Origin: an uncultured Tolumonas sp.
GTDB lineage: Bacteria; Pseudomonadota; Gammaproteobacteria; Enterobacterales; Aeromonadaceae
Assembly (NCBI RefSeq): GCF_963676665.1
Contig: NZ_OY781390.1
Location: forward strand, 62,001-126,000
DNA: 64,000 nucleotides
Reading direction: 5' to 3'
Positions 36,559 through 43,623 of the stretch are shown piece after piece. The translations under genes were made by a program, and so were the position numbers. The notes under the pieces are model-generated. The model was not told the DNA's origin, made no database searches, and saw nothing but the letters and a program-made list of their open reading frames with translations. Every line of letters starts with the position of its first letter. Position 1 is the first letter of the stretch.

Positions 36559-36572
36559 TTTGCATATGCAAT
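36559..36572. promoter_or_regulatory. GCATATGC operator upstream of the DUF134 gene
   Basis: TTGCATATGCAA (36560-36571) is a perfect 12-bp palindrome 13 bp before the start codon, overlapping the leader. It is the same element found in pairs before dsbB, the NifX-like gene and the peroxiredoxin gene. Its position fits autorepression. Confidence 0.75.
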
Positions 36573-36584
36573 AAAGGATGATTT

Positions 36585-36866
36585 ATGGGTCGACCAAAGA
36601 TCCCCCGGAATATTTGTGGTAAACCCGCAGATAGCTGTTTTAAACCAAACGGTATTCCAATGTGTGAGCTGGAAAGAATCGACTTAGCGCCGGACGAGTT
36701 TGAAGCTCTGCGACTGGTTGATTTACAGGGAATGCTTCAGCAGGATGCTGCTGTCGTGATGGGGGTTTCACGTCAGACTCTTGCGAATCTGGTTAAGGCG
36801 GCGCGTTGTAAAGTTGTTGACTGTTTAGTGCATGGTAAGGCACTGATGATGCATTTGCCAGATTAA
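36585..36866 (+). CDS. DUF134 (UPF0251) DNA-binding protein
   Basis: The 93-residue protein has three N-terminal cysteines (C11, C18, C27: RNICGKPADSCFKPNGIPMCELE) followed by the DUF134 sequence LAPDEFEALRLVDLQGMLQQDAAVVMGVSRQTLANLVKAARCKVVDCLVHGKAL. The middle is a sigma-region-4-like helix-turn-helix. DUF134 proteins are often neighbours of NifX/NifB-type iron-molybdenum-cofactor-like proteins, as here (42815). The cysteines could bind a metal or an Fe-S cluster and act as the sensor. AAGGATG lies 6-7 nt upstream. It is the best candidate for the regulator of the palindromic sites in this region. Confidence 0.85.
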   Translation: MGRPKIPRNICGKPADSCFKPNGIPMCELERIDLAPDEFEALRLVDLQGMLQQDAAVVMGVSRQTLANLVKAARCKVVDCLVHGKALMMHLPD

Positions 36867-36933
36867 GGATTTAACTAACACATCTATTTACACATATCTC
36901 TTTGTTTGCAATGTGCAGAACCCAGAATTGAAA

Positions 36934-36973
36934 GACTATATTCCCAATTTTGTTATTTTTCGGGAATATAGTC
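36934..36973. terminator. Perfect 12-bp hairpin between DUF134 and rpmJ2
   Basis: GACTATATTCCC (36934-36945) pairs exactly with 36962-36973 around a 16-nt T-rich loop. It lies between convergent genes and can serve both strands. Confidence 0.8.
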
Positions 36974-36987
36974 CAATCACTTCAACC

Positions 36988-37113
36988 TCAACCCTGACGT
37001 GCTTTAAAGCGGGGGTTGGTTTTACAGATGACAAACACCTTTCCTCGACGTTTGACTATTTGACAATCCGGATGACGATTTTTTGCGCTTTTCAATGATG
37101 ATAATACTTTCAT
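36988..37113 (-). CDS. rpmJ2: Ribosomal protein L36, zinc-independent paralogue (L36B, YkgO-type)
   Basis: A 41-residue ORF starting at ATG 37113 ([20 protein letters not shown]) and ending with [13 protein letters not shown]. It matches the type-B L36 (YkgO-like) in length and sequence. The zinc-ribbon Cys/His set of classical L36 is not complete; only C17 and C30 remain. Such C-minus paralogues replace the zinc form in ribosomes under zinc starvation and are usually repressed by Zur. A Zur-like site lies 25 bp upstream. The usual partner, L31B, is not adjacent. Confidence 0.93.
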   Translation of the reverse strand: MKVLSSLKSAKNRHPDCQIVKRRGKVFVICKTNPRFKARQG

Positions 37114-37137
37114 GATGATTCCGTTTTATGGTTGATA

Positions 37138-37152
37138 TGTTATAACGTAACA
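37138..37152. promoter_or_regulatory. Probable Zur box upstream of rpmJ2
   Basis: TGTTATAACGTAACA matches the gammaproteobacterial Zur core (TGTTATANTATAACA) at 13 of 15 positions counting the free base. The arms TGTTA/TAACA are intact. It stands 25 bp before the start codon, a position suited to repression by zinc-bound Zur. Confidence 0.72.
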
Positions 37153-37333
37153 CTATCTTTCTAGCGAAGCAATTTCCTCGTAATTGACGAGATGATACAA
37201 AGAGCATTACAAGATTTTATCCGTAAAATCGATACGAAATCAGTATATCCGGCAAGTGTAAGAGATTACGCGGCATCTTGATCAGATATGATCGTGATAT
37301 CATCACACTACGTGCAATAAGGTTTATTGATAA

Positions 37334-37705
37334 ATGTTATTATTAATGAGTTTAGCTCTGATAGGGTTGTCAGCGGGCGTGTTATCGGGTTTGTTTGGTA
37401 TTGGTGGTGGGGTTTTGATTGTACCAGCACTGGTGTACGGGCTTGGTTTTAGTCAGAAACTGGCAACCGGTACAAGTCTCGCTATTTTATTACCACCTGT
37501 CGGCATTGCGGCAGTCATGGAATATTACCGACAAGGTGCAGTTGATATTAAAGCTGCAATGATCATTGCAGTGATGGTGGTTGCAGGGAGCTGGTTTGGC
37601 TCAAGATTCTCTGTGGGTATTGATCCGGTCACTATGAAGTTACTCTTCGGTATTTTTCTGATCCTCCTCGGAGGATACATTATTCATGATGCCACATCCG
37701 GTTGA
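37334..37705 (+). CDS. Half-size TauE/SafE-family membrane protein (copy 2)
   Basis: The 123-residue protein contains the same single TauE repeat as copy 1 at 12048-12416: SAGVLSGLFGIGGGVLIVPALV and the identical stretch GFSQKLATGTSLAILLPPVG, ending LGGYIIHDATSG. Four membrane segments are predicted. The two paralogues share roughly two thirds of residues by eye. Half-size forms must pair to make the two-repeat channel; two copies with opposite membrane orientation would allow a heterodimer. AAGG stands about 10 nt upstream of the ATG. Its neighbour is rpmJ2, divergent. Confidence 0.8.
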   Translation: MLLLMSLALIGLSAGVLSGLFGIGGGVLIVPALVYGLGFSQKLATGTSLAILLPPVGIAAVMEYYRQGAVDIKAAMIIAVMVVAGSWFGSRFSVGIDPVTMKLLFGIFLILLGGYIIHDATSG

Positions 37706-37721
37706 ATTCTCAATTATGTAA

Positions 37722-37785
37722 TTGCATGCACTTAATCACTGAGTTGCATAGCCCCTAATAGGCTAATTGCATTACCTGGTTGCAT
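37722..37785. repeat. Four TTGCAT repeats
   Basis: TTGCAT occurs at 37722, 37744, 37767 and 37780 in the gap after the half-TauE gene. Spacings are 22, 23 and 13 bp, roughly two, two and one helical turn. Function unknown. Confidence 0.35.
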
Positions 37786-37801
37786 TCGATGTGACCACAA
37801 C

Positions 37802-37832
37802 TTCATATAAAGTTTACCGAGCTTTATATGAA
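37802..37832. terminator. Perfect 11-bp hairpin between convergent genes
   Basis: TTCATATAAAG (37802-37812) pairs exactly with 37822-37832 around a 9-nt loop, between the half-TauE gene and the minus-strand nucleoside-recognition gene. Confidence 0.6.
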
Positions 37833-37890
37833 CTATTTTAGGTATGGGGGCTCGTTCAGCAAATTCCATACACTAGCGAGATCTTATTTT

Positions 37891-38823
37891 TCAAAAAAGC
37901 ATGAAATGCAGCAGTGCTCTGATAAAAATACCGAATAAAGCGCCTTGTGCTGCATATTTAAATAGTCGAATGAAGCGATGGCTAATACCTAAAAAAATAC
38001 CAATACCCGGCAGATCAAATGCGTGAATTAAGAAACCCGCAGATGTATTGATTTGTTGAGCAGTGATTTTTCCCTGCTGCATTAAATCCGAAACAACCCC
38101 CAAATAGGCGGTTCCTCCTCCTAAATATTTCGCCAAAGCAGGCATGACAAACATAGGTGAAATATGAACGAATTCAAGAAATGGCGATAGCAATTGTTCG
38201 AGAGCTGCCACTGCACCAACAGCCTTAAGAAGACCAACCATAGTAATAGACAGGGTCAGCATCGGGATTGCACCAATAGCCAGTCTAATCGCGTCTGCTC
38301 CTGCTTCATTGATGAGTCTGATAATTCCCCGTGTTTTATGAGTTTCAGAAAGTGGTTTCTCTGAAGTGACAGATTCACAACTTGATAAATTGCGACCCAA
38401 ATAATGCCAAGTCAGTGCAGATGCAGATAGCCCGCCGATAATGGAAATTGTAATAGCCATAGTCCAGTTTAAACCCAATGAGATCATGGGATAAAGCACA
38501 TTACCTTGCCCCATAGCCAGCACCATCGCCAGCGTTGCTGCCAAATGACGGTCTGATACACCGCGTTTATTCATGACAGATAAAGTCGCAAGTGGTGCAG
38601 CGAAACTGATGAAATTAATTTGGATCAGGGCAAACGAACTCATTCCCGTCAGTCCGAATGGTTTCAGAAACCGAGCCATCCACTCGACTATGGTTTCCAT
38701 TATTCCCTTTGCTTCCAGGATCTTCATTACGCATAACATCACAACCATGACTGGCAGAAGCGTATAAAGCGCGATATCAACGGAGGTTTTCCCTGATGCC
38801 ATGATTATTTCAATGAGGGACAT
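37891..38823 (-). CDS. Nucleoside-recognition (Gate) domain membrane protein
   Basis: The 310-residue protein has about eight hydrophobic segments in two Gate-domain halves, resembling the fused SpmA/SpmB-like proteins. Key segments are FLKPFGLTGMSSFALIQINFISFAAPLATL and ISPMFVMPALAKYLGGGTAYLGVVSDL. Transport or sensing of nucleosides was proposed for the fold but never generally shown. It lies immediately upstream of the minus-strand PhzF/RidA genes with a 54-bp gap and may be cotranscribed downstream of them. Function unknown. Confidence 0.75.
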   Translation of the reverse strand: MSLIEIIMASGKTSVDIALYTLLPVMVVMLCVMKILEAKGIMETIVEWMARFLKPFGLTGMSSFALIQINFISFAAPLATLSVMNKRGVSDRHLAATLAMVLAMGQGNVLYPMISLGLNWTMAITISIIGGLSASALTWHYLGRNLSSCESVTSEKPLSETHKTRGIIRLINEAGADAIRLAIGAIPMLTLSITMVGLLKAVGAVAALEQLLSPFLEFVHISPMFVMPALAKYLGGGTAYLGVVSDLMQQGKITAQQINTSAGFLIHAFDLPGIGIFLGISHRFIRLFKYAAQGALFGIFIRALLHFMLF

Positions 38824-38877
38824 TCAATATTCCTGGAAGCATGTTTTTATCTAAAAGGTTGTATGATTACAGAATAA

Positions 38878-39708
38878 TTAGCGGATATATCTTGCTGTTC
38901 CAGAGACTCTGATACCCGCACCACGTTGTGGAGTGATCTCAGCTCGCAGGCAAGAGGGGACGCCCATGTCTTCTCCCTGATAGATCACGATTGAGCCTTC
39001 GTGTGGCCAGTCGATATCTCGCAGATATCCAGCCAGTGCCGCTGCTGCCGCCCCCGTTGCAGGATCTTCAAATACGCCCCCCAAAGGGAATGGGTTTCGT
39101 GCATGGAATAATCTAGGCTGTTCAGCATAAAGCAAACTGAATGTTATCAAGCCTTCACGCAGTGCCATCTCGCGTCCTTTTTGCAGATCATATTGCATCG
39201 CTTGTAATGTCGCGCGATCTTTGAGGGCCAAAATAAGGTGATCACCACCCCCATGCGCGATAGCAGGCGGGATCCGAACATCAAGATCATTATGGTCGAG
39301 ACCAAACAATGCCAGTGCTTCGTCTAATAACGCATTTGCAACAGGACGACTTCGGGTGGGTGGAGATAGAAAAGAGGCTCCCCATTCATTCTCGGAGAAA
39401 CGACCTTCAACTGTGATCTGAGTACGGTTAAGCTTTAGAGTAAAAATGCCAGGACCTTTGCTTTTTGCCAGAGCTGCGCCGAGCGCGATGGTCGCATGGC
39501 CACAAAAATCCACTTCAACTTCAGGCGCGAAATAACGCACCCGCCATCCCTCTTCACATGGCGCGGCAAATACGGTCTCGGAATAGCCGATTTCAGCCGC
39601 TAATTCCTGCATAACATTCGCATCTGGCATGACATCACATAGAACAACGCCAGCCGGGTTACCACCGATAGGGCCATTCGAGAAAGCAGCAATGTGTTGT
39701 ACGTTCAT
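38878..39708 (-). CDS. PhzF-family isomerase-like protein
   Basis: The 276-residue protein shows both PhzF/DapF-like halves: AFSNGPIGGNPAGVVLCD near the N terminus with Glu44 in GYSETVF (the PhzF catalytic Glu), then DFCGHATIALGAAL, and in the second half FEDPATGAAAAALAGYL. The family includes phenazine-synthesis isomerases and many enzymes of unknown substrate. There are no phenazine genes here. Its start overlaps the RidA stop by 4 bp, suggesting joint handling of an enamine or imine intermediate. Confidence 0.88.
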   Translation of the reverse strand: MNVQHIAAFSNGPIGGNPAGVVLCDVMPDANVMQELAAEIGYSETVFAAPCEEGWRVRYFAPEVEVDFCGHATIALGAALAKSKGPGIFTLKLNRTQITVEGRFSENEWGASFLSPPTRSRPVANALLDEALALFGLDHNDLDVRIPPAIAHGGGDHLILALKDRATLQAMQYDLQKGREMALREGLITFSLLYAEQPRLFHARNPFPLGGVFEDPATGAAAAALAGYLRDIDWPHEGSIVIYQGEDMGVPSCLRAEITPQRGAGIRVSGTARYIR

Positions 39709-40106
39709 GATCCATTCCTATTTTCATTGTGCGAGCAATTACATTCGGCTGTTTCCGGGGATGATTTTAGAGATTCAAAAGAAGCAATTAGATCAATCTC
39801 TATCAATGCGCCTTCTATCGCCAACGCTGAGATAACGGTTGATCGAGTGGGTTTATGCACGCCAAATTCACGAGCAAATGCCAAATCAAACCGCTGGAAA
39901 TTTGCCTGTTCGGTGATCCAAACGCCGGCTTTCACAACAGCTTCAGGGCGCAGACCATGTTGAGCTAATACAGCAAACTGACGCTCAAGGATCAACGCTG
40001 TCTGCGTCTCAATATCACCACTGATGTTGCCTGTATCATCAAATGCGAGTTGACCAGATAAAAATAACAATGAACCGGTTCGTATCGCTGGGGAAAAATG
40101 AGGCAT
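39705..40106 (-). CDS. RidA-family (YjgF) reactive-intermediate deaminase
   Basis: The 133-residue protein has the RidA-type sequence MPHFSPAIRTGSLLFLSGQLAFDDTGNISGD, then a central VVKAGVWITEQANFQRFD and the end ALAIEGALIEIDLIASFE. The usual catalytic Arg in the C-terminal CVEV-type strand is not evident, so it may be one of the Rid subfamilies without deaminase activity. ATG 40106 follows AAGGAG. It is followed by phzF with a 4-bp overlap. Confidence 0.82.
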   Translation of the reverse strand: MPHFSPAIRTGSLLFLSGQLAFDDTGNISGDIETQTALILERQFAVLAQHGLRPEAVVKAGVWITEQANFQRFDLAFAREFGVHKPTRSTVISALAIEGALIEIDLIASFESLKSSPETAECNCSHNENRNGS

Positions 40107-40213
40107 AAATAGTGCTCCTTTCTTTGTCACTGTTGAATGAAGACAAATTCTGAGCACTTGCATCAAATGATGCAATAGCAGCTAATTGCAGATCAGAGCT
40201 GCATATTTTGCAT

Positions 40214-41167
40214 CTATGGTTGACCTGGATCTGAACAGCTTAATGGCTCAGACTGACCCCAGGGGATCGAATGAAATAGATCAGTAACCCAGGAAATGAA
40301 TTTATCCGTGCGGGCTGACACGTAGCGGCGAGAAGGACGAACCAGATAGACGCCACCATCGCCATCAAAGGTCCATTGAGGTAAGATCCGGATCAATGTT
40401 CCGGCAGCAATATCGCGAGCCAGTAGCCATTCTCCTGCCCCTAAAATGCCAATGCCCGCGCGAGCAGCGTCAAGCATCGCAATGCTATCATTGGTGTGTA
40501 ACGTGCCATTCGTCCGCACCATCTCCACGCATTTCCCATCAGATAAACGCCAAATAGGGTAAGAGTTGAGGCTCGGATTCCCGATACAGTTGTGTGCGAG
40601 CAGATGTGCGGGTTCAAGCGGCATTCCGTGCCGTGCTACATAAACAGGCGATGCGGCAAGAACGCGTTGATGCGCCGCCAGCTTACGCGCTACGAGACGA
40701 TTGTCTGCCAAGTTACCAATCCGGATGGCAGCATCGAAACCACCTTCGACAAGATCGACAAACTCATCACTATAATGAATATCAAGTTCCAGTTTAGGGT
40801 ACATCGCCATAAAGTCAGGTAACTTTGGCGCAAGCCACAGTCGCCCCATTGTTGCGGGTAATGCCAACTTTAAACATCCCCGTAGTTCCGCCGCGGCATC
40901 GGTTGCCTCCTGCTGCGCTTCATAGATAAGATCAGTCGCTATTCTGAGTTTGTCGGCAAGACGCTTTCCTGCATCTGTCAGTTGTACCTGTCGTGTTGTT
41001 CGTTCGACCAAGCGAATACCTAATCGAACCTCTAGCGAGGCGATGCGTTTTGATATGATGGTCGGATGACGCTCAATCGCTTTTCCTGCTGCAACGAAGG
41101 AGTTCGTAGAGGCAACAGCTAATAAGGCCGCTATTTCATCTATATGTTGGCTGTCTAATTTGATCAT
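40214..41167 (-). CDS. LysR-family transcriptional regulator
   Basis: The 317-residue protein has an N-terminal winged helix-turn-helix (AALLAVASTNSFVAAGKAIERHPTIISKRIASLEVRLGIRLVERTTRQVQLTDAG) and a periplasmic-binding-like effector domain (LKLALPATMGRLWLAPKLPDF). It belongs to the CrgA/PecT-like LTTR branch. It is 108 bp upstream of ridA-phzF on the same strand and is likely their regulator. The gap contains no other gene. Confidence 0.9.
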   Translation of the reverse strand: MIKLDSQHIDEIAALLAVASTNSFVAAGKAIERHPTIISKRIASLEVRLGIRLVERTTRQVQLTDAGKRLADKLRIATDLIYEAQQEATDAAAELRGCLKLALPATMGRLWLAPKLPDFMAMYPKLELDIHYSDEFVDLVEGGFDAAIRIGNLADNRLVARKLAAHQRVLAASPVYVARHGMPLEPAHLLAHNCIGNPSLNSYPIWRLSDGKCVEMVRTNGTLHTNDSIAMLDAARAGIGILGAGEWLLARDIAAGTLIRILPQWTFDGDGGVYLVRPSRRYVSARTDKFISWVTDLFHSIPWGQSEPLSCSDPGQP

Positions 41168-41308
41168 CTTTGGGAACCTTGCACCATTTTATCGGCACAA
41201 TACCAGAAACTGATTCGATCCTATCAAGTGGTAAACACCAGAAAGATGAAAAATTGTTTTATTTTCTTTCACATTTACTTGATGCGAAAGTGCAATGCAA
41301 TCAGATGC

Positions 41309-41347
41309 ATCGAATGCAGTTGGATACTCAAGTCAAATGCATTCGAT
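41309..41347. repeat. 10-bp inverted repeat upstream of the LysR gene
   Basis: ATCGAATGCA (41309-41318) is exactly inverted at 41338-41347 with a 19-nt spacer. It lies in the divergent space between the LysR gene and dsbB, so it could be a LysR site. The remainder of 41168-41469 shows no supported gene. Confidence 0.45.
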
Positions 41348-41469
41348 CAGTTCGGGGAAATTTTGCACTCGATCCGGGCATCTTACCGGCCATTCTTTAT
41401 CACTTATCAAATAACACCTGTTCAGATTGAGCTGGCGTGAGAGTCTGCAATATAAAATCCACAATTAAT

Positions 41470-41511
41470 ATTGCATATGCCAAAAAATTATTGTTACATG
41501 GCATATGCCAA
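41470..41511. promoter_or_regulatory. Paired GCATATGC operators before dsbB
   Basis: Two 14-mers, ATTGCATATGCCAA (41470-41483) and ATGGCATATGCCAA (41498-41511), are 28 bp apart, start to start. The second contains the perfect palindrome TGGCATATGCCA. They end 25 bp before the start codon. Confidence 0.78.
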
Positions 41512-41536
41512 TTAATAAAGGAGAGGAGAGAATAGG

Positions 41537-42061
41537 ATGGTCTTCTGGTTGCGTCATATCACGCGAGAGCGTTCTGCTTGGCTCTTGCTAGGATTATCAG
41601 CTGTATTTCTCGAAGTATGTGCTTTGTTATTCCAGCATGGACTGGGTTTACGCCCATGTTTGATGTGTATTTATGAGCGTCTTGTCGTTATTGGTTTACT
41701 TGGTTCGTCTTTGCTCGCACTGATAGATCCCGCGAAAAAAGTTTGGCGCTGGGGTGGACTGATTTTGTGGGGTTTAAGTATTTACCGAGGGTTACAGTTG
41801 TCGCTGAGACATGTTGATTATCTGCTTCATCCGTCACCATTCAACACTTGTTCATTTTTCCCCGATTTCCCTTCCTGGTTGCCGTTGGATGTTTGGTTCC
41901 CCTGGTGGTTCAAGCCTTTAGCGGAGTGTTCTGAGCGCCAATGGAATTTATGGGGCTGGGAATTACCTCAGTGGCTGGTGCTGATTTTTAGCGTGTATCT
42001 GATCATCTGGAGCGTCATCGTCGCTGCCAATTTGCTGACGCACAAATATCTGGCCGAATGA
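41537..42061 (+). CDS. dsbB: Disulfide bond formation protein DsbB
   Basis: The 174-residue inner-membrane protein has four predicted spans. The quinone-side motif PCLMCIYER gives the first redox pair (C41, C44); the periplasmic loop pair is C105 (FNTCSFFPDFPSWLP) and C131 (FKPLAEC). DsbB re-oxidises DsbA and passes electrons to ubiquinone or menaquinone. The loop between C105 and C131 is Trp-rich (WLPLDVWFPWWF) as in the family. It is not beside dsbA; instead a Fur paralogue follows after 51 bp. Expression is probably under the paired palindromes upstream. Confidence 0.9.
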   Translation: MVFWLRHITRERSAWLLLGLSAVFLEVCALLFQHGLGLRPCLMCIYERLVVIGLLGSSLLALIDPAKKVWRWGGLILWGLSIYRGLQLSLRHVDYLLHPSPFNTCSFFPDFPSWLPLDVWFPWWFKPLAECSERQWNLWGWELPQWLVLIFSVYLIIWSVIVAANLLTHKYLAE

Positions 42062-42112
42062 ATACAGGTTCTCTTGAAATTTTTTGCGGTATCAGAACTT
42101 GCGGAGCGAGGC

Positions 42113-42577
42113 ATGAGCATAAAAAAACTCAAAAAAGCAGGGCTTAAAATAACGAATCAGCGTATGACCGTTCTTGATTATCTGTCTGGTGCAGATGAAC
42201 ACCACCTCAGCGCTGAGGATATCTTCAGAGATCTGCGTCTGAATGGAGCCGATGTTGGTCAGGCGACGGTATACCGCGTGCTCAACCAGCTTGAAAAAGC
42301 AGGAATGCTTGAACGCCATCATTTCGAAGGTAGCAAAGCCTATTATGAATTGAAATCGAAAGATCATCATGATCATCTGGTTTGTCTGCGTTGCGGAAAG
42401 ATAGTTGAGTTTTTTGATCCCTTTATCGAACAACGACAGAAAGAGATTGCTGAACAATACGGCATGCAACTGAGCCATCATCATTTGTATATGTTTGGCT
42501 ATTGTTCTGATCCTAATTGCAGGCTTAATACGCCAGTAATTATACGTTCATCTATTGCGTGTGATGTATGTCTTTAA
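42113..42577 (+). CDS. Fur-family metalloregulator (paralogue)
   Basis: The 154-residue protein aligns along its length with Fur: KKAGLKITNQRMTVLDYL, ATVYRVLNQLEKAGMLERHHFEGSKAYYEL and HHDHLVCLRCGKIVEFFDP. The metal-site histidines (HHDH 85-88) and three cysteine pairs are seen (C91/C94, C131/C136 and a C-terminal CDVC at 150-153). The terminal CDVC pair is unusual for Fur. The gene stands in a redox cluster rather than near flavodoxin, so it may be a PerR- or Zur-like specialist or an iron sensor of this regulon. GGAG lies 7 nt before ATG 42113. Confidence 0.87.
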   Translation: MSIKKLKKAGLKITNQRMTVLDYLSGADEHHLSAEDIFRDLRLNGADVGQATVYRVLNQLEKAGMLERHHFEGSKAYYELKSKDHHDHLVCLRCGKIVEFFDPFIEQRQKEIAEQYGMQLSHHHLYMFGYCSDPNCRLNTPVIIRSSIACDVCL

Positions 42578-42606
42578 TCCAATGGTTAGGTTTTATTCAT
42601 TTATAT

Positions 42607-42649
42607 ATTGCATATGCCAAATAAAAGCCCTATAGTTTGCATATGCTAA
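42607..42649. promoter_or_regulatory. Paired GCATATGC operators before the NifX-like gene
   Basis: ATTGCATATGCCAA (42607-42620) and TTTGCATATGCTAA (42636-42649) are 29 bp apart. They lie about 165 bp upstream of the coding start, in a gap of 237 bp that holds no gene. Confidence 0.75.
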
Positions 42650-42814
42650 TTATTGCCGTTCCTGATTTTTGGATGTGAATGTTTTGAAAGGCAATGTCGC
42701 GTCAGGGAAAGGCAATAATTGGCTGCATCAGGTCAGAACTCGTTGCTGTAATTTGCAGGAAGTTATCAGGTTCGGGATAAGACTATTTACTTATTTTTTA
42801 TGGAGATATGTCCG

Positions 42815-43360
42815 ATGATTACTGCTATTCCTATGAAAGAAGATCGCGTTGCCAGCCATTTTACTAAGGCCGACAGTTTTGTTTTTGTTAATGAAAACGG
42901 TGATGTGTTATCCCGTAAAGCAAACCCTGCGCTGAATGCCAATTGTGCTGGTAAAAAAGATCTGCTTGACCTGTTGAAGGCTGAAAATGCACAACGGGTT
43001 ATTGTGCGTAATATTGGTGAACGGATTCTGAGCAAATTACTTGAAAGCCAGTTTTCTGTATATCAGACCAGTTGTGGTCGCCAAAATGTAAAGGAAATGG
43101 CGAGTGAGCAGGCTGATAAGTTGACGCACATGACCAGCCCGTCACAAGGGCGCCAATCATTGAATTATGAAGCGAAGCAAGCCAGCGGTGGATGTGGTTG
43201 TGAGCACGAAGGGCATGAAGGTCGTCAATCTCACTGTGATCATGACAATCAAGGTCATTCACATGCTCATCAACAGGGGGCTGGCCGTTGTTGCCAAAGC
43301 CGCAGTGATGCACAAGTTGCAGAGCGTGGTCATGGCAAAGGACGTTGCTGCCATTCATGA
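42815..43360 (+). CDS. NifX/NafY-like iron-molybdenum-cofactor-binding domain protein with Cys/His tail
   Basis: The first 95 of 181 residues match the dinitrogenase iron-molybdenum cofactor biosynthesis domain: IPMKEDRVASHFTKADSFVFVNENG and ENAQRVIVRNIGERILSKLLESQFSVYQ. The last 60 residues are a low-complexity metal-binding tail with seven cysteines (GGCGCE, SHCDHD, GRCCQS, GRCCHS) and about nine histidines. Such domains occur in NifX, NafY and in orange-protein type Mo/Cu proteins that neighbour DUF134 genes in anaerobes. It may store or chaperone a metal cluster. GGAG stands 8 nt before ATG 42815. It overlaps a small membrane protein gene. Confidence 0.8.
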   Translation: MITAIPMKEDRVASHFTKADSFVFVNENGDVLSRKANPALNANCAGKKDLLDLLKAENAQRVIVRNIGERILSKLLESQFSVYQTSCGRQNVKEMASEQADKLTHMTSPSQGRQSLNYEAKQASGGCGCEHEGHEGRQSHCDHDNQGHSHAHQQGAGRCCQSRSDAQVAERGHGKGRCCHS

Positions 43361-43524
43361 GTATTTGGATTGCCGTTTTTGCTGGTTTTTTATCGCTATT
43401 GATCATTGCTGTTGCCATGGCAGGGTTCTTTTTCTTGCTGACAAAAACAGTTGAAAAATCAGCTATATCAGAAGAAGAAAATGACAATATCGAACGTAAC
43501 GAAGATGGAACCATTCATTTTTGA
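43357..43524 (+). CDS. 55-residue single-span membrane protein
   Basis: ATG 43357 overlaps the stop of the NifX-like gene (ATGA). The product begins MSIWIAVFAGFLSLLIIAVA and has one long hydrophobic span (about 3-28), then an acidic tail (SEEENDNIERNEDGTIHF). Coupled translation, no frame interruption and a stop exactly before the next operator region make it very likely real. Function unknown; it may anchor the NifX-like protein at the membrane. Confidence 0.72.
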   Translation: MSIWIAVFAGFLSLLIIAVAMAGFFFLLTKTVEKSAISEEENDNIERNEDGTIHF

Positions 43525-43546
43525 TTTTGTCAAAGTCATATTTTTA

Positions 43547-43596
43547 TTGGAATATGCCAAAAATTAAAGTATCATTCATATATTAGCTTTAGCTAA
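43547..43596. promoter_or_regulatory. Paired palindromes before the peroxiredoxin gene
   Basis: TTGGAATATGCCAA (43547-43560) differs by one base from the ideal TTGGCATATGCCAA. A second dyad, TTAGCTTTAGCTAA (43583-43596), keeps the GC(C/T)AA half-site type. Starts are 36 bp apart, and the second ends 27 bp before ATG 43624. Confidence 0.68.
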
Positions 43597-43623
43597 TATA
43601 TGGCTCTAACCAAGGAGTTTATG

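Noticed and set aside
37722-37785. TTGCAT repeats as a CRISPR array or as further DUF134 sites
   Set aside because: Units are only 6 bp with unequal spacing and lack the palindromic second half.
41170-41430. An 86-codon frame in the gap between the LysR gene and dsbB
   Set aside because: No ribosome binding site, ordinary codon pattern of non-coding DNA, and the region contains an inverted repeat likely to be regulatory.
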